The notes under the pieces are model-generated. The model did not search any database. It saw only the letters and a program-made list of their open reading frames with translations, and was not told the origin of the DNA. Of a stretch of DNA of 37,758 nt, positions 7,875-14,477 are shown one piece after another. Origin of the DNA: Methylotenera sp. (GTDB lineage Bacteria; Pseudomonadota; Gammaproteobacteria; Burkholderiales; Methylophilaceae); the NCBI GenBank assembly GCA_013140755.1, contig JABFSF010000032.1, positions 1-37,758 on the forward strand, in the 5' to 3' direction. The translations under genes and the position numbers were made by a program. The stretch's first letter is position 1, and each line of letters starts with the position of its first letter.

Positions 7875-9153
7875 AAAAAAAGCCATCATGCGCACTTGAA
7901 GGAATAAGTTGCCCATTGTGATGCGTCACATTATTGAGCAAATGAGAAGGTATGTTAAGTGCTAGCTGTGTAGCATCACGATTTTTTGCTAAAAAATCAT
8001 CTAATTGCATTTGATTTTCTTCATTAAACACCGAGCAAGTCACATAAAGCAATTTACCGCCTTTTGCCAACTTTTGCCATAAGTTCGCTAATATTTTGGC
8101 TTGTTGTGTTGTAAATGACGCAATGTCAGCTTTACGTCTTAACCATTTAATGTCCACATGTCGCCTGACAATGCCAGATGCTGTGCATGGCACATCAGCC
8201 AAAATTCTATCAAACAGCTTGCCATCCCACCATAAAGAATCTGCCGCATCGCCCACCAAGACGTGTGCTTGTAAATTTAGGCGCGTGAGATTGCTCTGTA
8301 CGCGCTGTAGGCGTGTTGTATCGCTATCTAGCGCAGTCATATTGACATCTGCCAGCTCTAAAATGTGGCCTGTTTTGCCACCAGGTGCGCAACAGGCATC
8401 CAACACACGCATGTCAGGTTTAACCTCTAGCAAATAGGCGGCTAGCTGTGCACCATAATCTTGCACTGATACTTCACCCTCAACAAAGCGTGGTATTTTC
8501 TCTACAGGCAAAGGCTTAGTGAGCATGATTGCTTGCGTTCCAAGCACTTGTGCGGCAATCTCTTGTTGCGCTAATAATTGCAAATAATCTACGAGGTTAA
8601 TTTTTTGCGTGTTGAGTCGCAAGGTCATCGGCGGATGCTGATTGCCGATTTTCAATATGTCTTGCCAATAGCTTGGATATTGGCTTCTAAGCTTGTTAAT
8701 CCACCATTGTGGGTATGAATAAACTGCCTCCTCATTGTTGCGCACATGAGGCGTAAGCGTTTCTTTTTTACGTAAAAAATTACGCAAAATCGCATTGACC
8801 AAACCTTTTGCCCAGCTTTTTGGCGCAGGCTTTTTAAAATGGCTGACTGCCTCTACCGCTTGATTGACTACGGTAAATGCATCGGCTTTGTCATGCTGTA
8901 GCTGATAAATGGCAACTAATAGCAGCGTGTAAATGCGGTCATCAGGGAGTGGTTTTTCTAGCAGTGCCGTCAAATAAGCATTCACCTCACCGTAAAAACG
9001 CAAAGTGCCATAACTTAAATCAGCCGCCGCGCCACGCTGTTGTGGTGTCGCATTGGGGAGCATTGCCAAAGCAGCAGGCAACGCTAAAGTAAGATTGCGA
9101 CCAGACAGCACTTGATTCACAGCGTTGGCAGCGATTTGTTGGGCAATATACAA
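7852..9153 (-). CDS. rsmB: 16S rRNA (cytosine-967 C5)-methyltransferase RsmB
   Basis: Methylates C967 of 16S rRNA using SAM, in the cytoplasm. The 433-residue product has an N-terminal NusB-like helical domain (about 1-135, AANAVNQVLSGRNLTLAL) and a C-terminal Rossmann methyltransferase. That domain has the SAM motif VLDACCAPGGKTGHILEL, motif IV ADVPCTASGIVRR with a catalytic-type PC, and the second catalytic cysteine in YVTCSVFNEEN. Length is normal for RsmB. The start is TTG at 9153; no better start exists and the resulting MYIAQQIAANAV matches the family opening. The 3' end overlaps the DUF4390 gene. The usual fmt neighbour is absent and htpX lies upstream. Confidence 0.93.
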   Translation of the reverse strand: MYIAQQIAANAVNQVLSGRNLTLALPAALAMLPNATPQQRGAAADLSYGTLRFYGEVNAYLTALLEKPLPDDRIYTLLLVAIYQLQHDKADAFTVVNQAVEAVSHFKKPAPKSWAKGLVNAILRNFLRKKETLTPHVRNNEEAVYSYPQWWINKLRSQYPSYWQDILKIGNQHPPMTLRLNTQKINLVDYLQLLAQQEIAAQVLGTQAIMLTKPLPVEKIPRFVEGEVSVQDYGAQLAAYLLEVKPDMRVLDACCAPGGKTGHILELADVNMTALDSDTTRLQRVQSNLTRLNLQAHVLVGDAADSLWWDGKLFDRILADVPCTASGIVRRHVDIKWLRRKADIASFTTQQAKILANLWQKLAKGGKLLYVTCSVFNEENQMQLDDFLAKNRDATQLALNIPSHLLNNVTHHNGQLIPSSAHDGFFYALLQKN

Positions 9154-9232
9154 AGATAACTTTCAGTGTGCGCAAAAGCCTATTGTAACCGCCCATGCGT
9201 GATGATGTATATTTAAGTCGTATAAACTAAGT

Positions 9233-10108
9233 TTAAAACATGTTGGTCATGGCGATGAGTTTTGCTACGCGTTCTTCGGTTTTTGGGTGCGTGCTAAATA
9301 AACTATCAAATGAGATGCCTGACAATGGGTTAATAATCATCATTTGCCCAGTTTCAGGGTGCATTTCGGCTGTTTGGTTAGGAATTTGATGTGCGTAATT
9401 ATGGATTTTGGTGAGCGCGTCGGCGAGGGCTTTGGGGTCTTTACTTATTCCTGCGCCACCTCTATCTGCTTCAAATTCACGCGCACGTGAAATTGCCATT
9501 TGAATAAGCGAAGCCGCCAAAGGTGCTAAAAACATCATCAACATGCTCACAATCGGACTCACGCTACGCTCACCGTTGTCATTATGTGCGCCGCCAAAAA
9601 ACATGCCAAATTGTGCAATGGATGAGATTGCACCCGCTACAGTGGCTGAAATGGTGGAAATTAAAGTATCACGATTTTTAATATGCGCTAACTCATGCGC
9701 CATCACACCGCGCAGTTCGCGAGCGTTTAAAATTTGCATAATGCCCACAGTGGCGGCAACGGCGGCGTGTTCTGGGTTGCGTCCAGTGGCAAAAGCATTG
9801 GGCTGTTGCTCATTCATCACATATACTTTAGGCATAGGGAGCTCAGCATTTTCAGCAAGCTCTTTCACCATTTGGTAATAATTGCGAAATTGCCCATCGC
9901 CATAGTTATTTTCAGCGTTAATTTCTTGTGCGCCATACATTTTAAGCACAGCTTTATCTGAAAACCAATACGCATAAATGTTCATAGCTGCTGCCACGAG
10001 CAGTGCGAGCATCATGCCACTCGCACCGCCAATGGCAATACCAATGGCACCAAACAAGGCAGTAATGCCCGCCATGAGTATAAAAGTTTTAATCCAATTA
10101 CCTAGCAT
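9233..10108 (-). CDS. htpX: Protease HtpX (M48 zinc metalloprotease)
   Basis: Inner-membrane zinc protease that removes damaged membrane proteins together with FtsH. The 291-residue product has two N-terminal TM helices (about 5-25 and 30-48), the zinc motif in [14 protein letters not shown], two further hydrophobic segments (about 145-170 and 180-205), and the third-ligand motif [13 protein letters not shown]. It ends [15 protein letters not shown], typical of HtpX. AGGAGG seven bases before the ATG at 10108 is the strongest ribosome-binding site in this region. It lies at the head of the rsmB-DUF4390-ntrYX series, 79 bp from rsmB. A second M48 protease (BepA-like) is encoded at the left of the window. 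Confidence 0.95.
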   Translation of the reverse strand: MLGNWIKTFILMAGITALFGAIGIAIGGASGMMLALLVAAAMNIYAYWFSDKAVLKMYGAQEINAENNYGDGQFRNYYQMVKELAENAELPMPKVYVMNEQQPNAFATGRNPEHAAVAATVGIMQILNARELRGVMAHELAHIKNRDTLISTISATVAGAISSIAQFGMFFGGAHNDNGERSVSPIVSMLMMFLAPLAASLIQMAISRAREFEADRGGAGISKDPKALADALTKIHNYAHQIPNQTAEMHPETGQMMIINPLSGISFDSLFSTHPKTEERVAKLIAMTNMF

Positions 10109-10153
10109 TGCGTGCCTCCTAAAAGGTCAAGTTGTATTAGTGCTTCCTTAAGA

Positions 10154-10894
10154 TTAAGCTGACAACTTTCTGCTAAATAAATTCAATGCTAATTGATAAC
10201 CAATCATGGCAGTTTGTGCATCATAACGCTCACCTTCATCGCGCATAAAGGCATGTTGTGCATTAAACTCATGCCACGTAAAGGTAAGGTTGGCCGCACT
10301 CAATTTTTGATAAACTTCTGCACGACCAGGGGCTGGAATATGCGGGTCTTGTTTACCCCAAACCATGAGTAACTCACCTGTAATATCTTTTAGTCTATCC
10401 ATGCTATGTTGATTTGTTTTGTTGGGAATCACTTGTGTGTGTAAGTCTGTCGGGTAAAAGCAAGCAGTGGCTTTAATGTCAGCCTGCAAAGCCGCACGGA
10501 ATGCCAAGTGACCGCCAATGCAAAAGCCCATTGCGCCTATATTGCCGTTATACCAAGCTTGTTGTTTTGTAAAAGCAATCATGGCGGCGTTGTCTGTATC
10601 GTAGCCTTCAACATCTTTAGCAGCCTTGTCTGCATTACCTTTGTCGCGTCCTGCATCGTCGTAGCCTAATACGGTGCCAATGGGATTGAGCTCATGAAAT
10701 ACTTCTGGTACTAAAACAGCATAGCCATGGCTTGCCATGATTTTTGCAGCGCGTTCAATCGGACCAGTTTGTTGAAAAATTTCTGAGTAAAATAAAATAG
10801 TAGGGTAAGTGCCATTGCCAACTGGGCGATGAATATAAATGCGCATCACACCTGTTGGTGTATTAAGGTCTGCAAAGTGGCTTTGAATGTTCAT
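10154..10894 (-). CDS. Dienelactone hydrolase family protein
   Basis: Alpha/beta hydrolase of the DLH family (246 residues). The nucleophile elbow reads GAMGFCIGGHLAF, so the nucleophile is cysteine as in dienelactone hydrolase. The acid lies in WGKQDPHIPAPGR and the histidine in FNAQHAFMRDEGERYD, giving a complete Cys-Asp-His triad. There is no signal peptide, so the protein is cytoplasmic. No chlorocatechol-pathway genes are adjacent, so the true substrate is unknown and the DLH name should be read as family only. It is encoded on the same strand as htpX with 45 bp between them; co-transcription is possible. The ATG at 10894 has a poor ribosome-binding site. Confidence 0.88.
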   Translation of the reverse strand: MNIQSHFADLNTPTGVMRIYIHRPVGNGTYPTILFYSEIFQQTGPIERAAKIMASHGYAVLVPEVFHELNPIGTVLGYDDAGRDKGNADKAAKDVEGYDTDNAAMIAFTKQQAWYNGNIGAMGFCIGGHLAFRAALQADIKATACFYPTDLHTQVIPNKTNQHSMDRLKDITGELLMVWGKQDPHIPAPGRAEVYQKLSAANLTFTWHEFNAQHAFMRDEGERYDAQTAMIGYQLALNLFSRKLSA

Positions 10895-11008
10895 AATGGA
10901 CTTTCTAAAATTAACACGTAAATAGATTTGTTTGAGATATTGTACAACGTGAGCCCCATTTTTTGGAGGATATGCAAATAATCCATATAAGGTTTGCTAA
11001 GGTAGGTA

Positions 11009-11026
11009 CATATTTCGTAAAATATG
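11009..11026. promoter_or_regulatory. Inverted repeat upstream of thiS
   Basis: CATATTT-CGTA-AAATATG is a perfect 7-bp inverted repeat about 70 bp upstream of the thiS start. It is AT-rich and could be part of a promoter or a protein-binding site. No conserved THI-box/TPP riboswitch sequence is seen in this leader. Functional meaning is not established. Confidence 0.3.
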
Positions 11027-11093
11027 ATTTTAAAATTCATTCACATACGTAGCGCGTGTGCTGTTCAAGGTTTAAATTCAGTAAAAATTTAAG

Positions 11094-11297
11094 ATGCAGA
11101 TTCTCATCAATGGTAAACCACGTAGTTTTGAGGTGACGCAATTTTCAGTTGCAACCTTAGTAGAAACGTTGGATTTGGTAGGCAAACGCTTGGCAATTGA
11201 ATGCAATGGCGAAATTGTGCCGCGTAGCCAGTTTGAGAGCACCTTGTTGATTGATGGTGATAAGCTTGAAATTGTTGGGGCTGTGGGTGGCGGGTAA
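11094..11297 (+). CDS. thiS: Sulfur carrier protein ThiS
   Basis: Ubiquitin-like sulfur carrier for thiazole synthesis in the thiamin pathway. The 67-residue product opens MQILINGKPRSFE and ends VGAVGGG. The C-terminal Gly-Gly is adenylated by ThiF and converted to the thiocarboxylate that donates sulfur to ThiG. The internal sequence GKRLAIECNGEIVPRSQ matches the ThiS family. It lies 42 bp upstream of thiG, the usual arrangement. thiF and the dehydroglycine source (thiO or thiH) are not in the window. Confidence 0.94.
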   Translation: MQILINGKPRSFEVTQFSVATLVETLDLVGKRLAIECNGEIVPRSQFESTLLIDGDKLEIVGAVGGG

Positions 11298-11339
11298 CTG
11301 CATCACTCAAGCCGAAAGTTTAAAATTAAGGATGCACAA

Positions 11340-12122
11340 GTGTCAGACTCATTAAAAATTGCAGATAAAACTTACCAATCACGTTTACTGGTAGGCACTG
11401 GTAAATATCAAGACTTTACCCAAACTCGCGCAGCCATTGACGCAAGCGGCGCAGAAATCATTACGGTGGCGATTCGTCGCACCAATATTGGGCAAAATAC
11501 AGGTGAGCCTTCATTGTTAGATTTTTTGCCGCCTGAAGAATTTACTTATTTACCCAATACCGCAGGTTGTTATTCAGCGGATGACGCTGTGCGTACTTTG
11601 CGTTTAGCGCGTGAGCTATTAGATGGACATAAGCTAGTCAAGCTAGAGGTGCTAGGCGACCCCAATACACTGTACCCCAATATGATAGAAACACTAGCGG
11701 CCGCAAAAACACTCGTCAAAGATGGTTTTGATGTCATGGTGTATTGTTCGGATGACCCGATTATTGCCAAGCAACTAGAAGAAATTGGCTGTTGCGCGGT
11801 GATGCCATTGGCCTCTTTAATTGGCTCTGGCATGGGGATTTTGAATCCTTGGAATTTACAAATTATCATTGAAAACGCCAAAATCCCCGTGTTGGTGGAT
11901 GCTGGCGTGGGTACAGCATCTGACGCGGCGATTGCGATGGAGCTTGGCTGTCAAGGAGTGTTGATGAATACAGCCATCGCTGCCGCACGTGACCCAGTAC
12001 TAATGGCGGGTGCCATGAAAAAAGCGGTAGAAGCAGGCCGCGAGGCTTATTTGGCAGGGCGTATGCCTAAAAAATTGTATTCAGCGAGCCCGAGCTCGCC
12101 CACCACAGGCTTAATTGCTTAA
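11340..12122 (+). CDS. thiG: Thiazole synthase ThiG
   Basis: Forms the thiazole phosphate moiety of thiamin from 1-deoxy-D-xylulose 5-phosphate, dehydroglycine and ThiS thiocarboxylate. The 260-residue TIM-barrel protein shows the family signatures [24 protein letters not shown]-type loop [16 protein letters not shown], the Schiff-base lysine in [10 protein letters not shown] (about residue 101), [13 protein letters not shown] and [18 protein letters not shown]. The start is GTG at 11340 with AAGGA eight bases upstream. The end is 7 bp before the apaG ATG, suggesting one transcript with thiS and apaG. Confidence 0.96.
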   Translation: MSDSLKIADKTYQSRLLVGTGKYQDFTQTRAAIDASGAEIITVAIRRTNIGQNTGEPSLLDFLPPEEFTYLPNTAGCYSADDAVRTLRLARELLDGHKLVKLEVLGDPNTLYPNMIETLAAAKTLVKDGFDVMVYCSDDPIIAKQLEEIGCCAVMPLASLIGSGMGILNPWNLQIIIENAKIPVLVDAGVGTASDAAIAMELGCQGVLMNTAIAAARDPVLMAGAMKKAVEAGREAYLAGRMPKKLYSASPSSPTTGLIA

Positions 12123-12129
12123 CTCATCT

Positions 12130-12513
12130 ATGCACAGTGCTAAACATTATGAATGTACGGTAAAAGTGGAAGTGACTTTTCTGCCTGAGCAATCTGAGCT
12201 TGAGCATAATCGCTATGCCTTTGCCTACCATATTACCATTACCAATACAGGCAATATTGCGGTACAGTTAATTAGTCGGCACTGGGTGATTACCAATGCA
12301 CACGGTGAGCAGCAAGAAGTGAAAGGCTTGGGTGTGGTAGGTGCGCAACCCTTGCTTCAGCCCAATACGCAATACGAATACTCAAGCGGCACTGTACTAA
12401 CCACCCCGATGGGTGAGATGCGAGGCACCTACCAAATGGTGGCAGAAGACGGGGTGCAGTTTGAAGTAGAAATTCCCACGTTTTTGCTGAATATGCCTAG
12501 AGTGTTACATTAG
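12130..12513 (+). CDS. apaG: ApaG family protein
   Basis: ApaG is a beta-sandwich (fibronectin-III-like) protein; it has been associated with Co2+/Mg2+ efflux and diadenosine-polyphosphate phenotypes, but its biochemical activity is unsettled. The product shows the conserved NRYAFAYHITITNTG, LISRHWVITNAHGE, VKGLGVVGAQPLL, YSSGTVLTTPMGEMRGTY and a terminal FLLNMPRVLH. The ATG at 12130 gives 127 residues, the usual length; an in-frame TTG at 12115 would overlap thiG and is unlikely. The following short ORF starts 5 bp after the stop. Confidence 0.93.
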   Translation: MHSAKHYECTVKVEVTFLPEQSELEHNRYAFAYHITITNTGNIAVQLISRHWVITNAHGEQQEVKGLGVVGAQPLLQPNTQYEYSSGTVLTTPMGEMRGTYQMVAEDGVQFEVEIPTFLLNMPRVLH

Positions 12514-12518
12514 AGATA

Positions 12519-12770
12519 ATGAACGTTAGGCTTATGAAACATTCGCATTCCCCTCACCAGAAACACAAACGCAGCAACATCCTTGCTCTGCTTGCACTAG
12601 CTATTGGTTTTGCGCTCTTAGTCACACTTATGTATTTTAGGTCACCAGCGATTGATCCAGTAGCAGAATGCTACAATAAATGCAAACCAAGGTTTTCACG
12701 CGTGGTTCGTGACATGAACTACCCTATGTCCGCCAAGGGTAATTATCGCCACATCTGCGAGTGCTACTAA
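12519..12770 (+). CDS. Small membrane-anchored protein with four C-terminal cysteines
   Basis: The 83-residue product is not recognised as a named family. It has a basic, His-rich N-terminus (MKHSHSPHQKHKRS after the ATG at 12534), one strong TM helix (about 20-40), and a tail of about 40 residues that the positive-inside rule places in the periplasm. The tail carries Cys51, Cys55, Cys80 and Cys82 (C-x3-C and C-x-C), which could form disulfides or bind metal. The ATG at 12519 overlaps no neighbour; the ATG at 12534 has TTAGG a few bases upstream and may be the true start. It lies in the thiS-thiG-apaG-mltA series on the same strand, so it is probably expressed with it. Confidence 0.6.
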   Translation: MNVRLMKHSHSPHQKHKRSNILALLALAIGFALLVTLMYFRSPAIDPVAECYNKCKPRFSRVVRDMNYPMSAKGNYRHICECY

Positions 12771-12781
12771 GCAAAGAAGCT

Positions 12782-12886
12782 ATGAAAAAACTTAACCATC
12801 AAATTAAAGCGGTAGCATTGGTGCACTTTGTTTTAGCGCAAAGCCTAGCCCATCACTCAAGCGGAACGCCTAAAGGTACTCTGTAA
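12782..12886 (+). CDS. Possible 34-residue secreted peptide
   Basis: ATG at 12782 opens a 34-codon frame ending at TAA 12884-12886. It starts MKKLNHQIKAVALVHFVLA and continues QSLAHHSSGTPKGTL. It resembles a signal peptide with cleavage after SLA and a very short mature part of about 11 residues. AAAGAAG lies just before the ATG. It sits 11 bp after the four-cysteine protein and 8 bp before mltA on the same strand. No family is recognised, and a chance ORF in an intergenic gap cannot be excluded. Confidence 0.3.
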   Translation: MKKLNHQIKAVALVHFVLAQSLAHHSSGTPKGTL

Positions 12887-12894
12887 TTAAACTT

Positions 12895-14175
12895 ATGAAA
12901 CTCAAACCGCCAGCCTTTTTTTTCGTATTTCTTTTAATGTTATTGAGTGGCTGTGCTACTTTTAGTCCCCAGCCTGCATCATCTGCAGGGCAAATGCCAT
13001 GCAATTGCCCTGCAGAAAAGCCAGTGCAGTTACCTGAAAGTGCGAAATCTGTAGAGGTTAAACCTGTTGAAGCCAATGGGGTACAAAAAGACTTAAGCAA
13101 ATTAGCAGAATACAGTTTACTGAAGCCTGCTCAGTGGGATGAGATTGATGGTTTTAATGCAGATAATCTTAGTGCTGCTTGGCCTGCTTGGATGCAAAGC
13201 TGTAGCGCGATGATTAAAAAAACAATTTGGCAAAATGCCTGTAATGCTGCTGTTGAACTTGATCAACAATCTGCAAAAGCCCCAAGTGAAGATAAAGTAC
13301 AAAGTTACTTTAAAACCTATTTTACGGCTTATCAAACCACCAATGTAGATGGCTCTGAAACGGGATTGATTACTGGCTATTACGAGCCTTTACTTAAAGG
13401 CAGCCGTACAAAATCCGCGCAATATCCTAATCCACTGTACGCAAAGCCTGAGGACCTTATCACGGTTGAGCTGGATAGCTTATACCCTGAATTAAAATAT
13501 AAGCGGGTACGTGGCAGGCTGGTGGGTAATAAATTGGTGCCCTATTATAATCGTGCTGAAATTGAGTCTGAAACCTTCCCTGTTAAAGGCCGCGAGCTGA
13601 TTTATATTGATGACATTATTGATGTATTTTTTCTACAAATTCAGGGTTCAGGGTTGGTGCAACTTGAAAATGGCGAGCAAGTGCATGTGGGGTATGCTGA
13701 TCAAAATGGGCATACTTACAATTCTATCGGCCGCTTACTAATTGAGCGTGGCGAATTAACAGCCTCACAAGCTTCTATGCAAGGCATTAAAAATTGGGCA
13801 CGTAAAAATTTAAATAAGTTACGAGAATTGTTGAATAGTAATCCAAGTTATGTGTTTTTTAGAGAGTTACCCGCTGGCCTACCAGGCCCTTTAGGTGCGC
13901 TGGGTGTGCCTATTTTAGGTGAGCGCAGTGTGGCGGTAGATCCGAAATTTATTCCTTTAGGCGCACCAGTGTTTTTATCTACCACTGAGCCCAATAGTGC
14001 TAAACCTTTAAAACGTTTGATGATGGCCCAAGATACAGGCGGTGCGATTAAAGGCGGCGTTCGGGCTGACTTCTTTTGGGGAGCAGGCAATGAGGCTGGC
14101 GCAAAAGCGGGGGCTATGAAGCAAGCGGGTAAGATTTGGGTGTTGTTACCCAAAGAGTTTGTGCTTAAGCAATGA
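12895..14175 (+). CDS. mltA: Membrane-bound lytic murein transglycosylase A (MltA)
   Basis: Outer-membrane lipoprotein that cleaves peptidoglycan to 1,6-anhydromuropeptides. The 426-residue product begins with a lipoprotein signal peptide and lipobox LLSGC (lipidated Cys about residue 20). The MltA domain includes GLITGYYEPLLKGSR and RELIYIDDIIDVFFLQIQGSG. The C-terminal 3D domain has VAVDPKFIPLGAPVF and MMAQDTGGAIKGGVRADFFWG, with the aspartates of the active site retained. It is the last gene of the plus-strand series that begins with thiS and is followed by a strong hairpin terminator. Confidence 0.95.
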   Translation: MKLKPPAFFFVFLLMLLSGCATFSPQPASSAGQMPCNCPAEKPVQLPESAKSVEVKPVEANGVQKDLSKLAEYSLLKPAQWDEIDGFNADNLSAAWPAWMQSCSAMIKKTIWQNACNAAVELDQQSAKAPSEDKVQSYFKTYFTAYQTTNVDGSETGLITGYYEPLLKGSRTKSAQYPNPLYAKPEDLITVELDSLYPELKYKRVRGRLVGNKLVPYYNRAEIESETFPVKGRELIYIDDIIDVFFLQIQGSGLVQLENGEQVHVGYADQNGHTYNSIGRLLIERGELTASQASMQGIKNWARKNLNKLRELLNSNPSYVFFRELPAGLPGPLGALGVPILGERSVAVDPKFIPLGAPVFLSTTEPNSAKPLKRLMMAQDTGGAIKGGVRADFFWGAGNEAGAKAGAMKQAGKIWVLLPKEFVLKQ

Positions 14176-14202
14176 CGTTGAATAAGCACATGAGATGCCA
14201 AT

Positions 14203-14232
14203 AAAAAAGGGTGCTTGTGAGCACCCTTTTTT
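14203..14232. terminator. Bidirectional intrinsic terminator between mltA and pqqA
   Basis: AAAAAAGGGTGC, loop TTGTGA, GCACCCTTTTTT: a perfect 12-bp inverted repeat with A and T tracts at both ends. It lies 27 bp after the mltA stop and 14 bp after the pqqA stop on the other strand. It can therefore end both convergent transcripts, and it confines pqqA to its own short minus-strand transcript. Confidence 0.9.
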
Positions 14233-14246
14233 ATCATACGTAAGAA

Positions 14247-14318
14247 TTACTTGTTCATTACGTACATTGTTACTTCAAAACCGAAACGCATTTCAGTAGC
14301 AGCTGGTGTTGTCCACAT
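14247..14318 (-). CDS. pqqA: Coenzyme PQQ precursor peptide PqqA
   Basis: Ribosomal precursor of pyrroloquinoline quinone, the cofactor of methanol dehydrogenases. The 23-residue minus-strand product reads MWTTPAATEMRFGFEVTMYV then MNK. The invariant Glu15 and Tyr19 in E-x3-Y spacing are the residues that PqqE cross-links; the MW start and RFGFEVTMY core match the family. AAGGAGA is ideally placed before the ATG. pqqB, C, D and E are not adjacent: an oppositely oriented terminator follows the stop, and the next minus-strand gene upstream ends at 14478. This is a stand-alone pqqA, probably supplying precursor in bulk to biosynthetic enzymes encoded elsewhere. A 159-bp upstream region contains TCATGA repeats. 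Confidence 0.93.
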   Translation of the reverse strand: MWTTPAATEMRFGFEVTMYVMNK

Positions 14319-14421
14319 AGTAGTTCTCCTTTTTGATTGATTCGTATTGCTTTTGCCGATTAGCAATTACATTACGTAGATGAAATCATAAGGCCAACTT
14401 CCATTGATAACACGATGTTAG

Positions 14422-14451
14422 TCATGAAAACTGCCTCATGATTTTCATGAG
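14422..14451. promoter_or_regulatory. Three TCATGA palindromes upstream of pqqA
   Basis: TCATGA occurs at 14422-14427, 14436-14441 and 14445-14450. The last two form the larger inverted repeat CTCATGA-TTT-TCATGAG (14435-14451). They lie 104-133 bp upstream of the pqqA ATG and just downstream of the 3' end of the gene at 14478. They may be an operator for pqqA; part of the symmetry could instead serve as a weak terminator for the upstream gene, though no T tract follows. Confidence 0.35.
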
Positions 14452-14477
14452 ATAAGGTTTTGGTTGACGTTTAAGAT

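Noticed and set aside
10895-11093. Possible TPP (THI-box) riboswitch before thiS
   Set aside because: The conserved CTGAGA and ACCTGATC-type elements are absent; only an AT-rich inverted repeat is seen.
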